A stretch of 64,000 nucleotides of DNA from contig QBLS01000021.1 in assembly GCA_003249015.1 (NCBI GenBank), positions 1 through 64,000 on the forward strand. Reading direction: 5' to 3'. Below the pieces are notes generated by a model. The model was not told the DNA's origin and searched no databases. It saw only the letters and a program-made list of their open reading frames with translations. Position numbers and translations under genes: made by a program. Positions 1-7,249 of this stretch are shown here, one piece after another. The stretch comes from Pseudanabaena sp. GTDB lineage: Bacteria; Cyanobacteriota; Cyanobacteriia; Pseudanabaenales; Pseudanabaenaceae. Positions within the stretch are counted from its first letter, which is position 1. Each line of letters starts with the position of its first letter.

Positions 1-1163
1 AGATGACGGTAATCAATACAGCGAGCGCGACGTCGATGGCGATCGGGACTCCGTAAACGAGAAATGGTAAAAACAACCTCTAGATTGAGGTAACCCACCA
101 AACGGTCTGAATACAAGCGAACGGTCAACCGCTCGCCAATTAACTGAGATGGCACTGAGTAAAGGATACAGCGCACCATTATCGTACTATTGACACTTAC
201 TCTTGTTGAGATTACCTCGTAATCTGGATAACGGTATTTGGGTAATGATTGCAAATGAGCTTGTTCCAACCTAAAGCGTTCAGAACATTTGGCATTAAGA
301 GTGTCAATTACCGCCTGAATGAAATTTTGGTAAGCAGCCACTGACTGAAACTCAAAGCTATTGCGAAGTAGCATTGCTTGCTCTAATCGACGTTTGAAAT
401 AGCCATGAGCAGACTCTATCGAGCCGTTTTCATGGGCTATGCTAAGATTGTTCCGCGTCGGTTGTAAATGATAGTGAGTGCAGAGTTCTTCATAAAACTT
501 GGTCAGTAGTTTCCGTTTGTGACCTCCTGAATTTTTATACGCAGCGCTGAGACTGTCACTGCGATGTTCTTGGGGTGACCCACCAGAAGCAGTTAAAGCG
601 TTCTGAAGTCCTTGTGATAGGCTGATAAAGCTTTCTCCTCCTTGGACGATCTCAACGTATTGCCAGCCGCTGTATGCTAAGCGGTAATGGTAGAGTAAGT
701 GCTTAAACTCTTGCCCTCCAATTGTGACTTTGACGTTTTTGAGTTGGGTAAAGTCGGATAATCCCATTACTCCTGGCGGGTGAACCATCGGAAACATTAC
801 TTCCTTCGGTTTACCCTCTGTCGCTTTCCAGTGATGCACTCTCCTTTGTATTGTGCGTAGACATTTTTGATATTGGTCAGGATATTTCTCGATTAGATAT
901 TCATAAAGTGTTGTTGGTTCTAGTTTTGGCTCTTTGACCAACATTGGTTCTAACTCGTTATCCCACACTCCTGACAGTGGATCTAGACGAGTTCTTCCTT
1001 TTCTTTTTTCTCCTGCTTGCGGTTGATGTTCTCCTGTTTCTATTCGCCTGCCACTACGTTCAGAAATATTGGCGACTTGCGCTGATTCCTGCTGTGTGTG
1101 CCCGATTTCTCTCCCTTTCATATAGCTTTGAATTTGATGGGGTTGAATGTATTTGCCTGACAT
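1..1163 (-). CDS. istA: IS21-family transposase (IstA-like), truncated by window edge
   Basis: From the ATG at 1163 the frame stays open for about 387 codons to the window edge, so the C-terminus is missing. The N-terminal part has the helix-turn-helix-type stretch KYIQPHQIQSYMKGREIG, then the linker RTRLDPLSGVW typical of IS21 IstA proteins. An rve-type catalytic core follows with Asp137 (GLSDFTQ), Asp203 (HRSDSLSA) and Glu250 (NGSIESAHG), the expected DDE triad. Known IS21 elements use IstA with the AAA+ helper IstB for transposition; istB would be further left. Shorter open frames between 944 and 1281 are in other frames. Family assignment is firm; intactness cannot be judged. Confidence 0.85.
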   Translation of the reverse strand, partial: MSGKYIQPHQIQSYMKGREIGHTQQESAQVANISERSGRRIETGEHQPQAGEKRKGRTRLDPLSGVWDNELEPMLVKEPKLEPTTLYEYLIEKYPDQYQKCLRTIQRRVHHWKATEGKPKEVMFPMVHPPGVMGLSDFTQLKNVKVTIGGQEFKHLLYHYRLAYSGWQYVEIVQGGESFISLSQGLQNALTASGGSPQEHRSDSLSAAYKNSGGHKRKLLTKFYEELCTHYHLQPTRNNLSIAHENGSIESAHGYFKRRLEQAMLLRNSFEFQSVAAYQNFIQAVIDTLNAKCSERFRLEQAHLQSLPKYRYPDYEVISTRVSVNSTIMVRCILYSVPSQLIGERLTVRLYSDRLVGYLNLEVVFTISRLRSPDRHRRRARCIDYRH

Positions 1164-1274
1164 TGGGCTGTTCCCTGTAGCTCATTTGGGAACGGCATAA
1201 GGCTTTTTCTGCTTTTTGTCTACTTTCCTCCTCTCTATGACTGCGGATCTTTTTTAGCGATTGCTTTTTGGTAA

Positions 1275-1354
1275 GTGACAATTAGTGCTTTCGCTTTTTC
1301 TCCTCTTCTCTCAACCAGACAAGTTAGTTGTCGCGACTGGACAAGTTAATTGTC
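1275..1354. repeat. IS21 end: repeated transposase-binding-like motifs
   Basis: Two 15-mers, GACAAGTTAGTTGTC (1318-1332) and GACAAGTTAATTGTC (1340-1354), differ at one base. A shorter relative, GTGACAATTAGT, is at 1275-1286. Repeated sites of this sort lie inside the termini of IS21-family elements upstream of istA. Their role as transposase-binding sites is inferred from position and repetition. Confidence 0.5.
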
Positions 1355-1548
1355 GTCTAATAGCCAGTCTGCATTTCGGTTGTAGAGGGTCGCTAAATCT
1401 CGTCTCCTTAAGCTATTTAGCCCAGCCCCATGCAAAATTTGTCTATGACTGGAGTGGTAAAATCAGCAATTGGGAGGTAAATCCAGATGCAGATGGAAGA
1501 TAACATCAGGCTGCTCAAGGCTTTTGGCTGCTTCAAGAGTTTACGATT

Positions 1549-1706
1549 TTCGGCAAGCTTATGCTTATAATTCAAGACTTTCGGCAAACTTATGCTTCCA
1601 TCTGGGGAGACGAATCTAGGAGAACCCAACGGTGAAATCAGTATTTCAAACTCAGTAGCGGCAAATTTATGGTATCAATTGCGGCAAGCTTATAGTCATA
1701 ATCACA
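1549..1706 (+). repeat. Second Tn7-like right end, from a neighbouring related element
   Basis: Four copies of the motif CGGCAARYTTATG occur with starts near 1549, 1580, 1658 and 1681, and the block closes with ACA at 1704-1706. Start offsets are 31, 78 and 23 bp, against 31, 79 and 23 bp for the right end at 6521-6679. The last two units read the same way. The spacing match and shared terminal sequence make this a true homologue of the right end and not chance repetition. No tns gene is attached on its left within the window; an IS21 element lies there instead. Confidence 0.75.
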
Positions 1707-1737
1707 CAATTTGTGATTATGACTATAAGTTTGCCGC
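1681..1737. repeat. 26-bp inverted repeat formed by two abutting transposon termini
   Basis: Positions 1681-1706 and 1712-1737 are inverted copies with one mismatch (1688 against 1730). They are separated by the 5 bp CAATT at 1707-1711. The inner bases are ACA and TGT, the conventional Tn7-type terminal trinucleotides. The structure could also fold as a hairpin at the 3' end of tniQ and might act as a terminator. Confidence 0.75.
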
Positions 1738-1757
1738 AGCGGCAAACTTATGGTGTC
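1712..1757. repeat. Tn7-like left end (tniQ side)
   Basis: The end starts with TGTGATTATGACTATAAG at 1712 and contains one TnsB-binding-like unit, then a second unit in the opposite orientation starting at 1739. The tniQ stop codon (TAA, 1748-1750 on the minus strand) lies inside this second unit, so gene and transposon end overlap. The left end is thus shorter and arranged differently from the four-unit right end. This asymmetry is usual for Tn7-like elements. Confidence 0.65.
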
Positions 1758-2581
1758 AAGACTAGGGGAAATTGATTGGGATCTATACTGGGAATATGTT
1801 TTGGTGGCAAAAATGAAGATGGGGTGTTAGCCACAAGTTGCTCAATATCGTCAAGCCACCAATATTGCCAATGCAATCCATGATCAACGCTATCGTCAAA
1901 AATTGCTTGCCATTCATTACAGGCATTCTCACAGATGATCTCTGACTGTGCATGACCTAACCATTGATGGCAGTTTGAGGAGTATCCTGGACACGATTGC
2001 TCAGTCAACGCTAGAAATCGCAGTTGGCAATTAGGACATTTCGCCAGTAACTTCTGGTGTGGATGCCGCAGGCAAATATCATTATCAACCAGCAACCAAA
2101 GTAGGGGAGTATAGATTATGAGATCGTTATTGCGCCATTCTTGGTAACAGATTGGACACCAAGATTGATAAGGTTGTAACAGACTAAAGGAAAATATTTC
2201 GCTAGCCCATCTCAACAGACTCAACTGGCATAAATCCTGTCGTCCTGTCAGCTCTTTAAGAGCCTGCACCAAGCTCTGGGCTAATTCACCCCGAATTTCG
2301 TTCTCCTGAGTTAACGATCCACAACTACCAAATAATCGCTCAATCGTTTGACTATTAATTTGGCTCCCCCTGTAGTGCATGAGAGGCAGCACTTCACACA
2401 ACAGTAACTCCTTAGTTGTTAGACCATGGTACTGAGCCAAACGTGCAATATATCCAATCAAACTTTCTACGTGGAGCGTGCTAATACCAATTGGTTGGAG
2501 GGGAAATAGCTGACTTCGCCTCGGTATAAGAGGTTTTTCCAGATTCCAAAAGGTATCGATAGGGTAGCTGTTAACTTTCAT
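1748..2581 (-). CDS. tniQ: TniQ family transposon targeting protein
   Basis: This 277-residue protein has the TniQ opening (PLQPIGISTLHVESLIGYIARL compressed around residues 28-50) and a zinc-binding region in the middle. The zinc residues appear as CPICYQEW, then CLRHPHQ and CPNC. TniQ/TnsD proteins select the target and recruit TnsC. At this length it is between the very short TniQ of type V-K systems and full TnsD, so it lacks much of a TnsD C-terminal DNA-binding part. The start at 2581 overlaps the tnsC 3' end and has AGGAG about 10 bases upstream. The stop lies inside the transposon left end. No Cas partner is nearby, so its target choice is unknown. Confidence 0.85.
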   Translation of the reverse strand: MKVNSYPIDTFWNLEKPLIPRRSQLFPLQPIGISTLHVESLIGYIARLAQYHGLTTKELLLCEVLPLMHYRGSQINSQTIERLFGSCGSLTQENEIRGELAQSLVQALKELTGRQDLCQLSLLRWASEIFSFSLLQPYQSWCPICYQEWRNNDLIIYTPLLWLLVDNDICLRHPHQKLLAKCPNCQLRFLALTEQSCPGYSSNCHQWLGHAQSEIICENACNEWQAIFDDSVDHGLHWQYWWLDDIEQLVANTPSSFLPPKHIPSIDPNQFPLVLTP

Positions 2582-3695
2582 GGGAAGTTACTCCTATTGG
2601 ATCTCGCTTGGCATGTCGCTGTCCTGGGCGAGGAGACGTAGAAGCCCGATGCTGATTGGAACTATCGACCAATTCACTCTTGATAGCTCTCTCAGGAGAC
2701 GTTTGTTTCTGCCAGCGCTTCTCACCAGATTCTGCTTCCTGCTGAATTTGCTTTCGCCTCGCTGAAGAGTATTCATTTTGCTGTAAATGGTTTAGGAGTA
2801 TTGTTTTTGCTCCCTCTGCTAATGCCATCCGCAACGCTTTGGTTAACCAAGCGTTCAAAATGCCAACACAACCGATGGAATAGTCCAACAAATAGTCCTG
2901 GTGCTGCATCAAGTTCGGTTCTTCTAACAGCGGTAAATGTTCCTGAAACGTCTGAATCACCCGTCTGAACTCCTCTACATCTCCAGATTGTTCAGAAAAA
3001 TAACGCGCTAGGTGAATATCGGCGCTTCGCCGACTCACTTGCCCACTTAATGTGCAGCAATTCAACAAATCGTAGGTTCCAAACAAAACGTGAATTGTTT
3101 CAGTCAGGTTGGCAATTGATTTGAGCCAATCCATTTGATGCAACATCTGTCTACCTCCTGCAACCATGACCAGGTGCTGAGCCTCGTCTATCATGAAGGC
3201 TTTGAGCCGATGGCGTTTCATAGATTGCTCCAAAATTCGGCGAAGGGTCTCTGGGTGCTTCCCCTGAAACCCTGGGTAATAGTAGGATGCATTCTTAGCT
3301 TGAACGTCAATATAATCGGTCTGGGATTGAAGTGGGCTGAGGGCATCTAAAGCCCTCAGGTAGTAATCTTTGTAGCTGAATACTCCCTTCTCTGCTGGAA
3401 CCGCCTCAATGGCAGCAACCTGAAGCTGATTAGGAACGTTGAGCATTGTGGGAAGAGCACTTTCCAAGAGTAGTTTTTCAGTCCGTCGTCGTAAAGTCGT
3501 TTTCCCGACTCCCGCTGGACCGACAACAAAGAAAACAGACAGATCAACTGGTGCTTCAATATTAAGCAGCAAGTTTGCTAGAGCCATCCGCAGCTTTTGA
3601 TGGGGGACGGTAATGCTCTGGAAGTATGCCAATCGCTCAGTAGTTTTCTGCTCTAGAAGCTTTGAGGGGAAGGAACGGGAATCAATGCTTACCAT
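2571..3695 (-). CDS. tnsC: TnsC-type AAA+ ATPase, transposition regulator
   Basis: The 374-residue protein has a Walker A motif GPAGVGKTT at residues 59-67 and Walker B in MIDEAQH at 169-175, followed by a sensor-like LFGTYDL. TnsC forms ATP-dependent filaments on DNA, links TniQ to the transposase and enforces target immunity. It overlaps tnsB upstream (7 bp) and tniQ downstream (11 bp), indicating translational coupling in one operon. GGAGAAGGAG lies immediately before the ATG. Residues after about 320 are charged and low in complexity (RRKQIQQEAESGEKR and onward), a plausible protein-contact tail. Confidence 0.9.
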   Translation of the reverse strand: MVSIDSRSFPSKLLEQKTTERLAYFQSITVPHQKLRMALANLLLNIEAPVDLSVFFVVGPAGVGKTTLRRRTEKLLLESALPTMLNVPNQLQVAAIEAVPAEKGVFSYKDYYLRALDALSPLQSQTDYIDVQAKNASYYYPGFQGKHPETLRRILEQSMKRHRLKAFMIDEAQHLVMVAGGRQMLHQMDWLKSIANLTETIHVLFGTYDLLNCCTLSGQVSRRSADIHLARYFSEQSGDVEEFRRVIQTFQEHLPLLEEPNLMQHQDYLLDYSIGCVGILNAWLTKALRMALAEGAKTILLNHLQQNEYSSARRKQIQQEAESGEKRWQKQTSPERAIKSELVDSSNQHRASTSPRPGQRHAKRDPIGVTSHES

Positions 3696-5191
3696 AACTC
3701 CTTCTCCTTATATGACTGAATTACATGGGATTCTTTTGGTGAGTCAATGTTCTCTAATTGATGGGCACTGACTAGGGGAGTACAAGGTGGTGGTGGCGCA
3801 ATTCGGTGGCTTGAACCATCATCCTGAGGTAAAGCTTTATGGATATCTGAGACTGCCAGATCGTGTAATCTTTGCAGTTGCAATGTCTCCTGAGCTTCAG
3901 TGGATTCTAGATACACTGCAATTTCTTTTGTTCGCAAACTGACATGCTTGGCGTACTGTTGCTTTTGCCGCCGAAGTTCTAGACTAGCGTAGCGCACTTC
4001 TTTCTCTGAACGTCCTTGCAAAGAAGCATAATGCTCAGAAATACACCTCACCCATTGCCCATTTACATAGGCATAAGCTATGCCCATATCAAATGGGTCA
4101 TACCTCACAGGTACTTGGCTTCCCTCAACACTGGGTTGGCGGAATGAGTCATCAACTGACCAGTAGCGCAGACAGTTAATGGTAACCCCCTCACCCAGTT
4201 GCACTTTGGCTTTCCCCTTGGGCGTTGAGGGCAACGTAAAAATCCGAAAATTCTCATCATAGACAATGTGTCGTTGACTGCGGTTGCCACTTTGAGCTAT
4301 TCCACCTAAAAATGCCTCTCGTGGGCTCTGTCCCAACGCTGGATGTTCCTTTTGGTCGTAAACTTCGTAGCCATAACAGCAGAACTGTTCGTATAGCTCC
4401 GCTAATGTCCAGACTGCCAGACGTTTTGGATCGTTTGACTTAGTTATCTGTCGAACAAGTTTGCTCGCCTGCGTATTTCCCCTAAGGTTGTAAAAAAACT
4501 CAGTGTTAGTTGTCCCAAACAAGCGTTCAATTAATGAGCCAAATCGTGGACTGGCTGGAGGACGTTGCTTTTTGGTGCATTCAAACGCAGCTAGGAGGGT
4601 TTCAAAGTAAATGCTGCCAAACTCAGCTCCGTTATCAACTACAAGAGTTTCGGGGAATTGCCCAAATCGTTGAACACAAAGGCGCAATACCATCATGCAG
4701 GACCGATAGGAGGGGCTATCAAAACTCAAGTAAATTGCCAAAATCCTCCGAGAGAATGCATCCATCAGCACTGTTGCCCAGGGTCTGCCAAGGGATCGTC
4801 CAGTCCGCGTGCAGACCAACTCAATATCTAATTCAGTATGGTCAATGTGGCAAATTTCAAATGGACGATCGCCATGACGAGGTGTTGTCAACTTTAGCTC
4901 ATGGTAAACCTCTGTCTGGGGATAAGCCGCACGTTTGCCTTGTCGTCGTCGCGTTTGCTCATATCCTGCCCGTTGTTGAATCCGAAGACAAAAAGTTCTG
5001 TAACAGGGGCATGGATGAGCCAATTCCGTCTTCTCCCACTCTCTAAGAAGAATGCCGTAGACTGCAAGTTTTCCCTGCTGCTTCAGCGTCTCATAGTACT
5101 GCTCAATGATATGGTCAATAAATTCCCAACTCTCAGGCGGCAAGCGAGATTTGCGATTACCCTTAGCTGATTGGTGAGGTAGTAACCCCAT
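3689..5191 (-). CDS. tnsB: TnsB catalytic part (DDE transposase), separated from TnsA-TnsB N-part by a TGA
   Basis: The 500-residue segment has the rve/DDE integrase core: Asp117 (CHIDHTELD), Asp186 (VVDNGAEF) and Glu222 (SLIERLFG). A Mu-type C-terminal beta domain and a basic tail, probably contacting TnsC, follow. TnsB cuts the 3' ends and joins them to the target. It starts only 6 bp after the stop of the upstream gene and in the same frame. The upstream gene's last residues (RTIRYWKAKFRTAQETYG) and this gene's first (GLLPHQSAKGNR) together make the usual TnsB helix-turn-helix to core linker. It may be made by read-through or by restart at this ATG, with GAGGG 3 bases upstream. Alone it lacks the TnsB N-terminal DNA-binding domain. 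Confidence 0.85.
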   Translation of the reverse strand: MGLLPHQSAKGNRKSRLPPESWEFIDHIIEQYYETLKQQGKLAVYGILLREWEKTELAHPCPCYRTFCLRIQQRAGYEQTRRRQGKRAAYPQTEVYHELKLTTPRHGDRPFEICHIDHTELDIELVCTRTGRSLGRPWATVLMDAFSRRILAIYLSFDSPSYRSCMMVLRLCVQRFGQFPETLVVDNGAEFGSIYFETLLAAFECTKKQRPPASPRFGSLIERLFGTTNTEFFYNLRGNTQASKLVRQITKSNDPKRLAVWTLAELYEQFCCYGYEVYDQKEHPALGQSPREAFLGGIAQSGNRSQRHIVYDENFRIFTLPSTPKGKAKVQLGEGVTINCLRYWSVDDSFRQPSVEGSQVPVRYDPFDMGIAYAYVNGQWVRCISEHYASLQGRSEKEVRYASLELRRQKQQYAKHVSLRTKEIAVYLESTEAQETLQLQRLHDLAVSDIHKALPQDDGSSHRIAPPPPCTPLVSAHQLENIDSPKESHVIQSYKEKELW

Positions 5192-5197
5192 ATACCC

Positions 5198-6400
5198 TCA
5201 GCCATAGGTCTCTTGAGCGGTACGAAACTTTGCCTTCCAATAGCGAATCGTGCGTTCAGGAACACTACCGCCACTGGTAGATTGACCTTGTAAGTAATGC
5301 TCTATCATTCTGTAACGCTGGTTGGCAATCTCCAAATCCCTAGGACTTGCTCGACAGATATGTTCCCAGTGAGCTGTTTCCTTGGTGGATGATTCAAGGG
5401 ATGTCAAACCAGTGATACTTCCTTGGTGCACTAGACGGCTGAATTCGTCGTAACTCAACTGAATTAGCCCACTCTCACCTCGTAGTACAATCTGAGTTGC
5501 TCCCCTTTGCAAGATCGTCAAGCTCTTGCCATCCCAACTCAAATCCATGCCCACGGCGACATTTAAAATCTGAAGATTGCGGGTTGTTGTTGTGCTAAAG
5601 CAGGGCTTGACCACCGCGTAAGCTTCTGCAATATGCGAGTCTTGAAATAAATGTACATGGTTTGGTTCTGCTAGTAGCTCATGTTCCAGATCTACATACA
5701 GTTGACGGGTTGCAATCAACGCGTGGATATCATCAACACTTCCGTCCCTAGCCTCTTGAATTAATTCGGTGAGGGTTATTCCTGGGGCATCGGCGACTGT
5801 TAACTTAAGGGCTGTACTGACTTCATCAACCACAATATATCCCTGATTCAAATAGCTTCTCAAAAACTGGCGATTCCGATGAAGAGTCCAATTGATCTCA
5901 CGGTCAGTTCGTAACCGATAGTAAACTCCTAATGCCTCAACACATTTGTCTACTGGGGGGCTGTACCAATCTCCACTTTCACTCTGGCAGTAGCGATGGG
6001 GTTGGCTTTGAGCTAATATCTTGAGTCGGGCTTCCGATTTCCACTCTTCAAATCCAGATGACGATTGTCGCATGACAAAGAAATCAGGCACGTGCGAACA
6101 AACAATCCGCCGACCGCTTTTTGATTCATACGACAAGGTCAGTTTGAGCGGTTGGTCATAATATTCCAACACGTCGATACTTGACTCATATTCCTCAATA
6201 GCGGGCAATTCAACTTTGTGAGATTCAAACTGAATAGTTCTACCCATCTTCTGGCTGGGGTAACGACCACACACATTCTTACCTCCACCCCCTACTCGAC
6301 GGATTGGTTCTGAGACTCGAATCTGCTGAACAATCTCGCAAGTTTGGGGTGAGAGTCCCAACTGATTGCACCATTCTTTGAATTGCTGGTTCCTTAACAT
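5198..6400 (-). CDS. tnsA: TnsA endonuclease fused to TnsB N-terminal DNA-binding region
   Basis: The 400-residue protein has a TnsA nuclease core with the acidic residues near 69-79 (EEYESSIDVLEY), Asp106 (VPDFFV) and Glu119/Lys121 (EEWKSE). A TnsA C-terminal winged-helix region follows (TDREINWTLHRNRQFLRSYL). From about residue 280 it changes to the TnsB N-terminal region, ending in a helix-turn-helix (PERTIRYWKAKFR). TnsA cuts the 5' strands so that the element moves by cut-and-paste. The ATG at 6400 has AGGTG 7 bases upstream. The stop TGA at 5200-5198 is in frame with the following TnsB core, so the ancestral gene was a TnsAB fusion. Confidence 0.85.
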   Translation of the reverse strand: MLRNQQFKEWCNQLGLSPQTCEIVQQIRVSEPIRRVGGGGKNVCGRYPSQKMGRTIQFESHKVELPAIEEYESSIDVLEYYDQPLKLTLSYESKSGRRIVCSHVPDFFVMRQSSSGFEEWKSEARLKILAQSQPHRYCQSESGDWYSPPVDKCVEALGVYYRLRTDREINWTLHRNRQFLRSYLNQGYIVVDEVSTALKLTVADAPGITLTELIQEARDGSVDDIHALIATRQLYVDLEHELLAEPNHVHLFQDSHIAEAYAVVKPCFSTTTTRNLQILNVAVGMDLSWDGKSLTILQRGATQIVLRGESGLIQLSYDEFSRLVHQGSITGLTSLESSTKETAHWEHICRASPRDLEIANQRYRMIEHYLQGQSTSGGSVPERTIRYWKAKFRTAQETYG

Positions 6401-6520
6401 TGGAACACCTGCTATAGAATGCTAGAACTACTGGTTCTGCTTAAGACTTGCAGGTATAGGAGTTTCAGTAGAAAAGCCTATGCTTGACTCTGCAATGCCT
6501 AGAGTAAAGATATCGCGACT

Positions 6521-6679
6521 TTCGGCAAGTTTATGCTTACAAAAATCGATTTTCGGCAAGTTTATCATGTCAACGATGGAACTCACTCTTATGACAAACA
6601 AACGTAATAATAATGCTTTCAGCTATTATGGCGGCAAGTTTATGGTATTAATAGCGGCAAACTTATGGTCATGTTCACA
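6521..6679 (+). repeat. Tn7-like right end (tnsA side) with four binding-site-like units
   Basis: Units start at 6521 (TTCGGCAAGTTTATGCTT), 6552, 6631 and 6654. The last one runs to the terminal ACA at 6677-6679. Read inward on the minus strand the terminus is TGTGAACATGACCATAAG, matching the left end at 14 or more of the first 18 bases. The innermost unit lies about 120 bp upstream of the tnsA start, so these sites could also repress the tns operon, as in Tn7. Confidence 0.75.
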
Positions 6680-6731
6680 GTTTTTTTTATAAATGATTGT
6701 TTTGTCAACCACCTGAATATTTAAGATACAG

Positions 6732-7110
6732 CTATCGCACTTTCTGTTTAAATTTTTCGCGCACATTATCAGGTTGAGTGATTTCGCAGTCTTCTATAGA
6801 GGGGTTAATATCGCTATAGAACCAAAAAGTGTTGTTGATTTTGCGCGTCGGAGGAGTTGTATCTAGCCATGTATGGTCGATATCCTCTTTTCGTGGTTGG
6901 TAAGCAAAGGCAAGATTTCCCGATAGATTGAAAGAGACGGGAATTCGATCAAGTTGCGATCACCATTTGTCTTGAATGAGAGTAATTGCAGCTTCTGATG
7001 GTATGCAATCAAATAGGAGGCAACAGTTTGTTTTAAAGCAACTACATTGTCACTACTGGTGATTGAAACCAGTCTAGTGTGATTTATACGGCAAATAGCA
7101 AATGCTTCAT
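6732..7110 (-). pseudogene. Remnant of an unidentified protein gene with frameshift
   Basis: The last about 75 codons are open on the minus strand and end at TAG (6734-6732). They read like ordinary protein, including AYQPRKEDIDHTWLDTTPP and INNTFWFYSDINPS. Upstream, that frame has a TGA at 6962-6960. A neighbouring frame continues a protein-like stretch (VVALKQTVASYLIAYHQKL) before stopping, so one frameshift near 6940 would join the two. No start is visible. I do not recognise the family. It may be the 3' end of a gene cut off by transposon insertion. Confidence 0.35.
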
Positions 7111-7168
7111 TGCCTCTGAAACCCTTTTAGGGATTAAAACATGGTATTAACTAAATATCCGTTAGCTC

Positions 7169-7206
7169 ATGATAAGGAAAAATGGGAAAGGATTTTTCCT
7201 TATCAT
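7169..7206. terminator. Hairpin after the polysaccharide operon
   Basis: A perfect 15-bp inverted repeat (ATGATAAGGAAAAAT at 7169-7183 with its complement at 7192-7206) has an 8-base loop. It lies 44 bp past the stop of the epimerase gene, the last of a long minus-strand series. There is no clear U-tract beyond it, so the terminator role is inferred. Confidence 0.45.
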
Positions 7207-7249
7207 TATAATTATGTGCAATGACAAACTAAGAGGGTACAAACCTATA

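Larger units (their letters stand above)
1..1380 (-). mobile_element. IS21-family insertion sequence, 5' part only
   Basis: The segment carries the start of an IS21 transposase gene reading toward the left edge and, upstream of it, short repeated GACAAGTTA-type motifs like those at IS21 ends. The helper ATPase (IstB) and the other terminus would lie outside the window. The right boundary is my estimate: the outermost repeat ends at 1354 and the exact terminal base and target duplication cannot be set from one end. It sits about 170 bp from a Tn7-like end, so it may have inserted into an older Tn7-like relative. Confidence 0.7.
3689..6400 (-). other. TnsAB fusion frame with one internal TGA codon
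   Basis: Start 6400 and restart 5191 are in the same frame. The only interruption in about 900 codons is TGA at 5200-5198, followed by GGG TAT and then ATG. Removing that codon gives a continuous TnsA, helix-turn-helix and DDE protein of the fused type known from some Tn7-like groups. It may be a recent nonsense mutation, read-through, or a functional split with re-initiation. The downstream genes show no decay. Confidence 0.75.
1712..6679. mobile_element. Compact Tn7-like transposon: tniQ, tnsC, tnsAB, no cargo
   Basis: The approximately 5 kb element is bounded by TGT at 1712 and ACA at 6677-6679 with matching terminal units at both sides. It holds only transposition genes on the minus strand, in the order tnsA, tnsB, tnsC, tniQ. 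There is no effector gene, CRISPR array or cargo. The flanking 5 bp differ (CAATT on the left, GTTTT on the right), so there is no target duplication consistent with one simple insertion. The absence of HIP1 octamers here contrasts with the rest of the window and suggests foreign origin. A TnsA-TnsB fusion with a short TniQ resembles some CRISPR-associated Tn7 groups, but no Cas component is visible. Confidence 0.7.
6680..7249. other. Flank outside the transposon with no intact gene
   Basis: This stretch starts with a T-run after the transposon end, holds a decayed coding remnant (6732 to about 7110) and a 15-bp hairpin (7169-7206). I see no tRNA, other RNA gene or intact coding frame in it. 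Confidence 0.6.

Noticed and set aside
1060-1281. Open frame of 73 codons on the minus strand
   Set aside because: It overlaps the IS21 transposase start in a different frame; the frame starting at 1163 carries the family motifs.
1417-1629. Open frame of 70 codons on the minus strand
   Set aside because: It runs through the right-end repeats, has no recognisable domain and no ribosome binding site; treated as chance.
4510-5046. Open frame of 178 codons on the plus strand
   Set aside because: Antisense to the tnsB catalytic core, which has clear DDE motifs; composition not protein-like.
6480-6692. Open frame of 70 codons on the plus strand
   Set aside because: It lies across the transposon right-end repeats and has no domain.
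1-7249. CRISPR-associated transposon with guide array
   Set aside because: Repeats near the ends are transposase-type sites in short clusters with unequal spacing. No regular repeat-spacer array and no cas12k or Cascade gene is present in the window.
6680-7249. tRNA or other structural RNA as transposon attachment site
   Set aside because: No cloverleaf-like sequence or tRNA 3' end was visible beside the right terminus.
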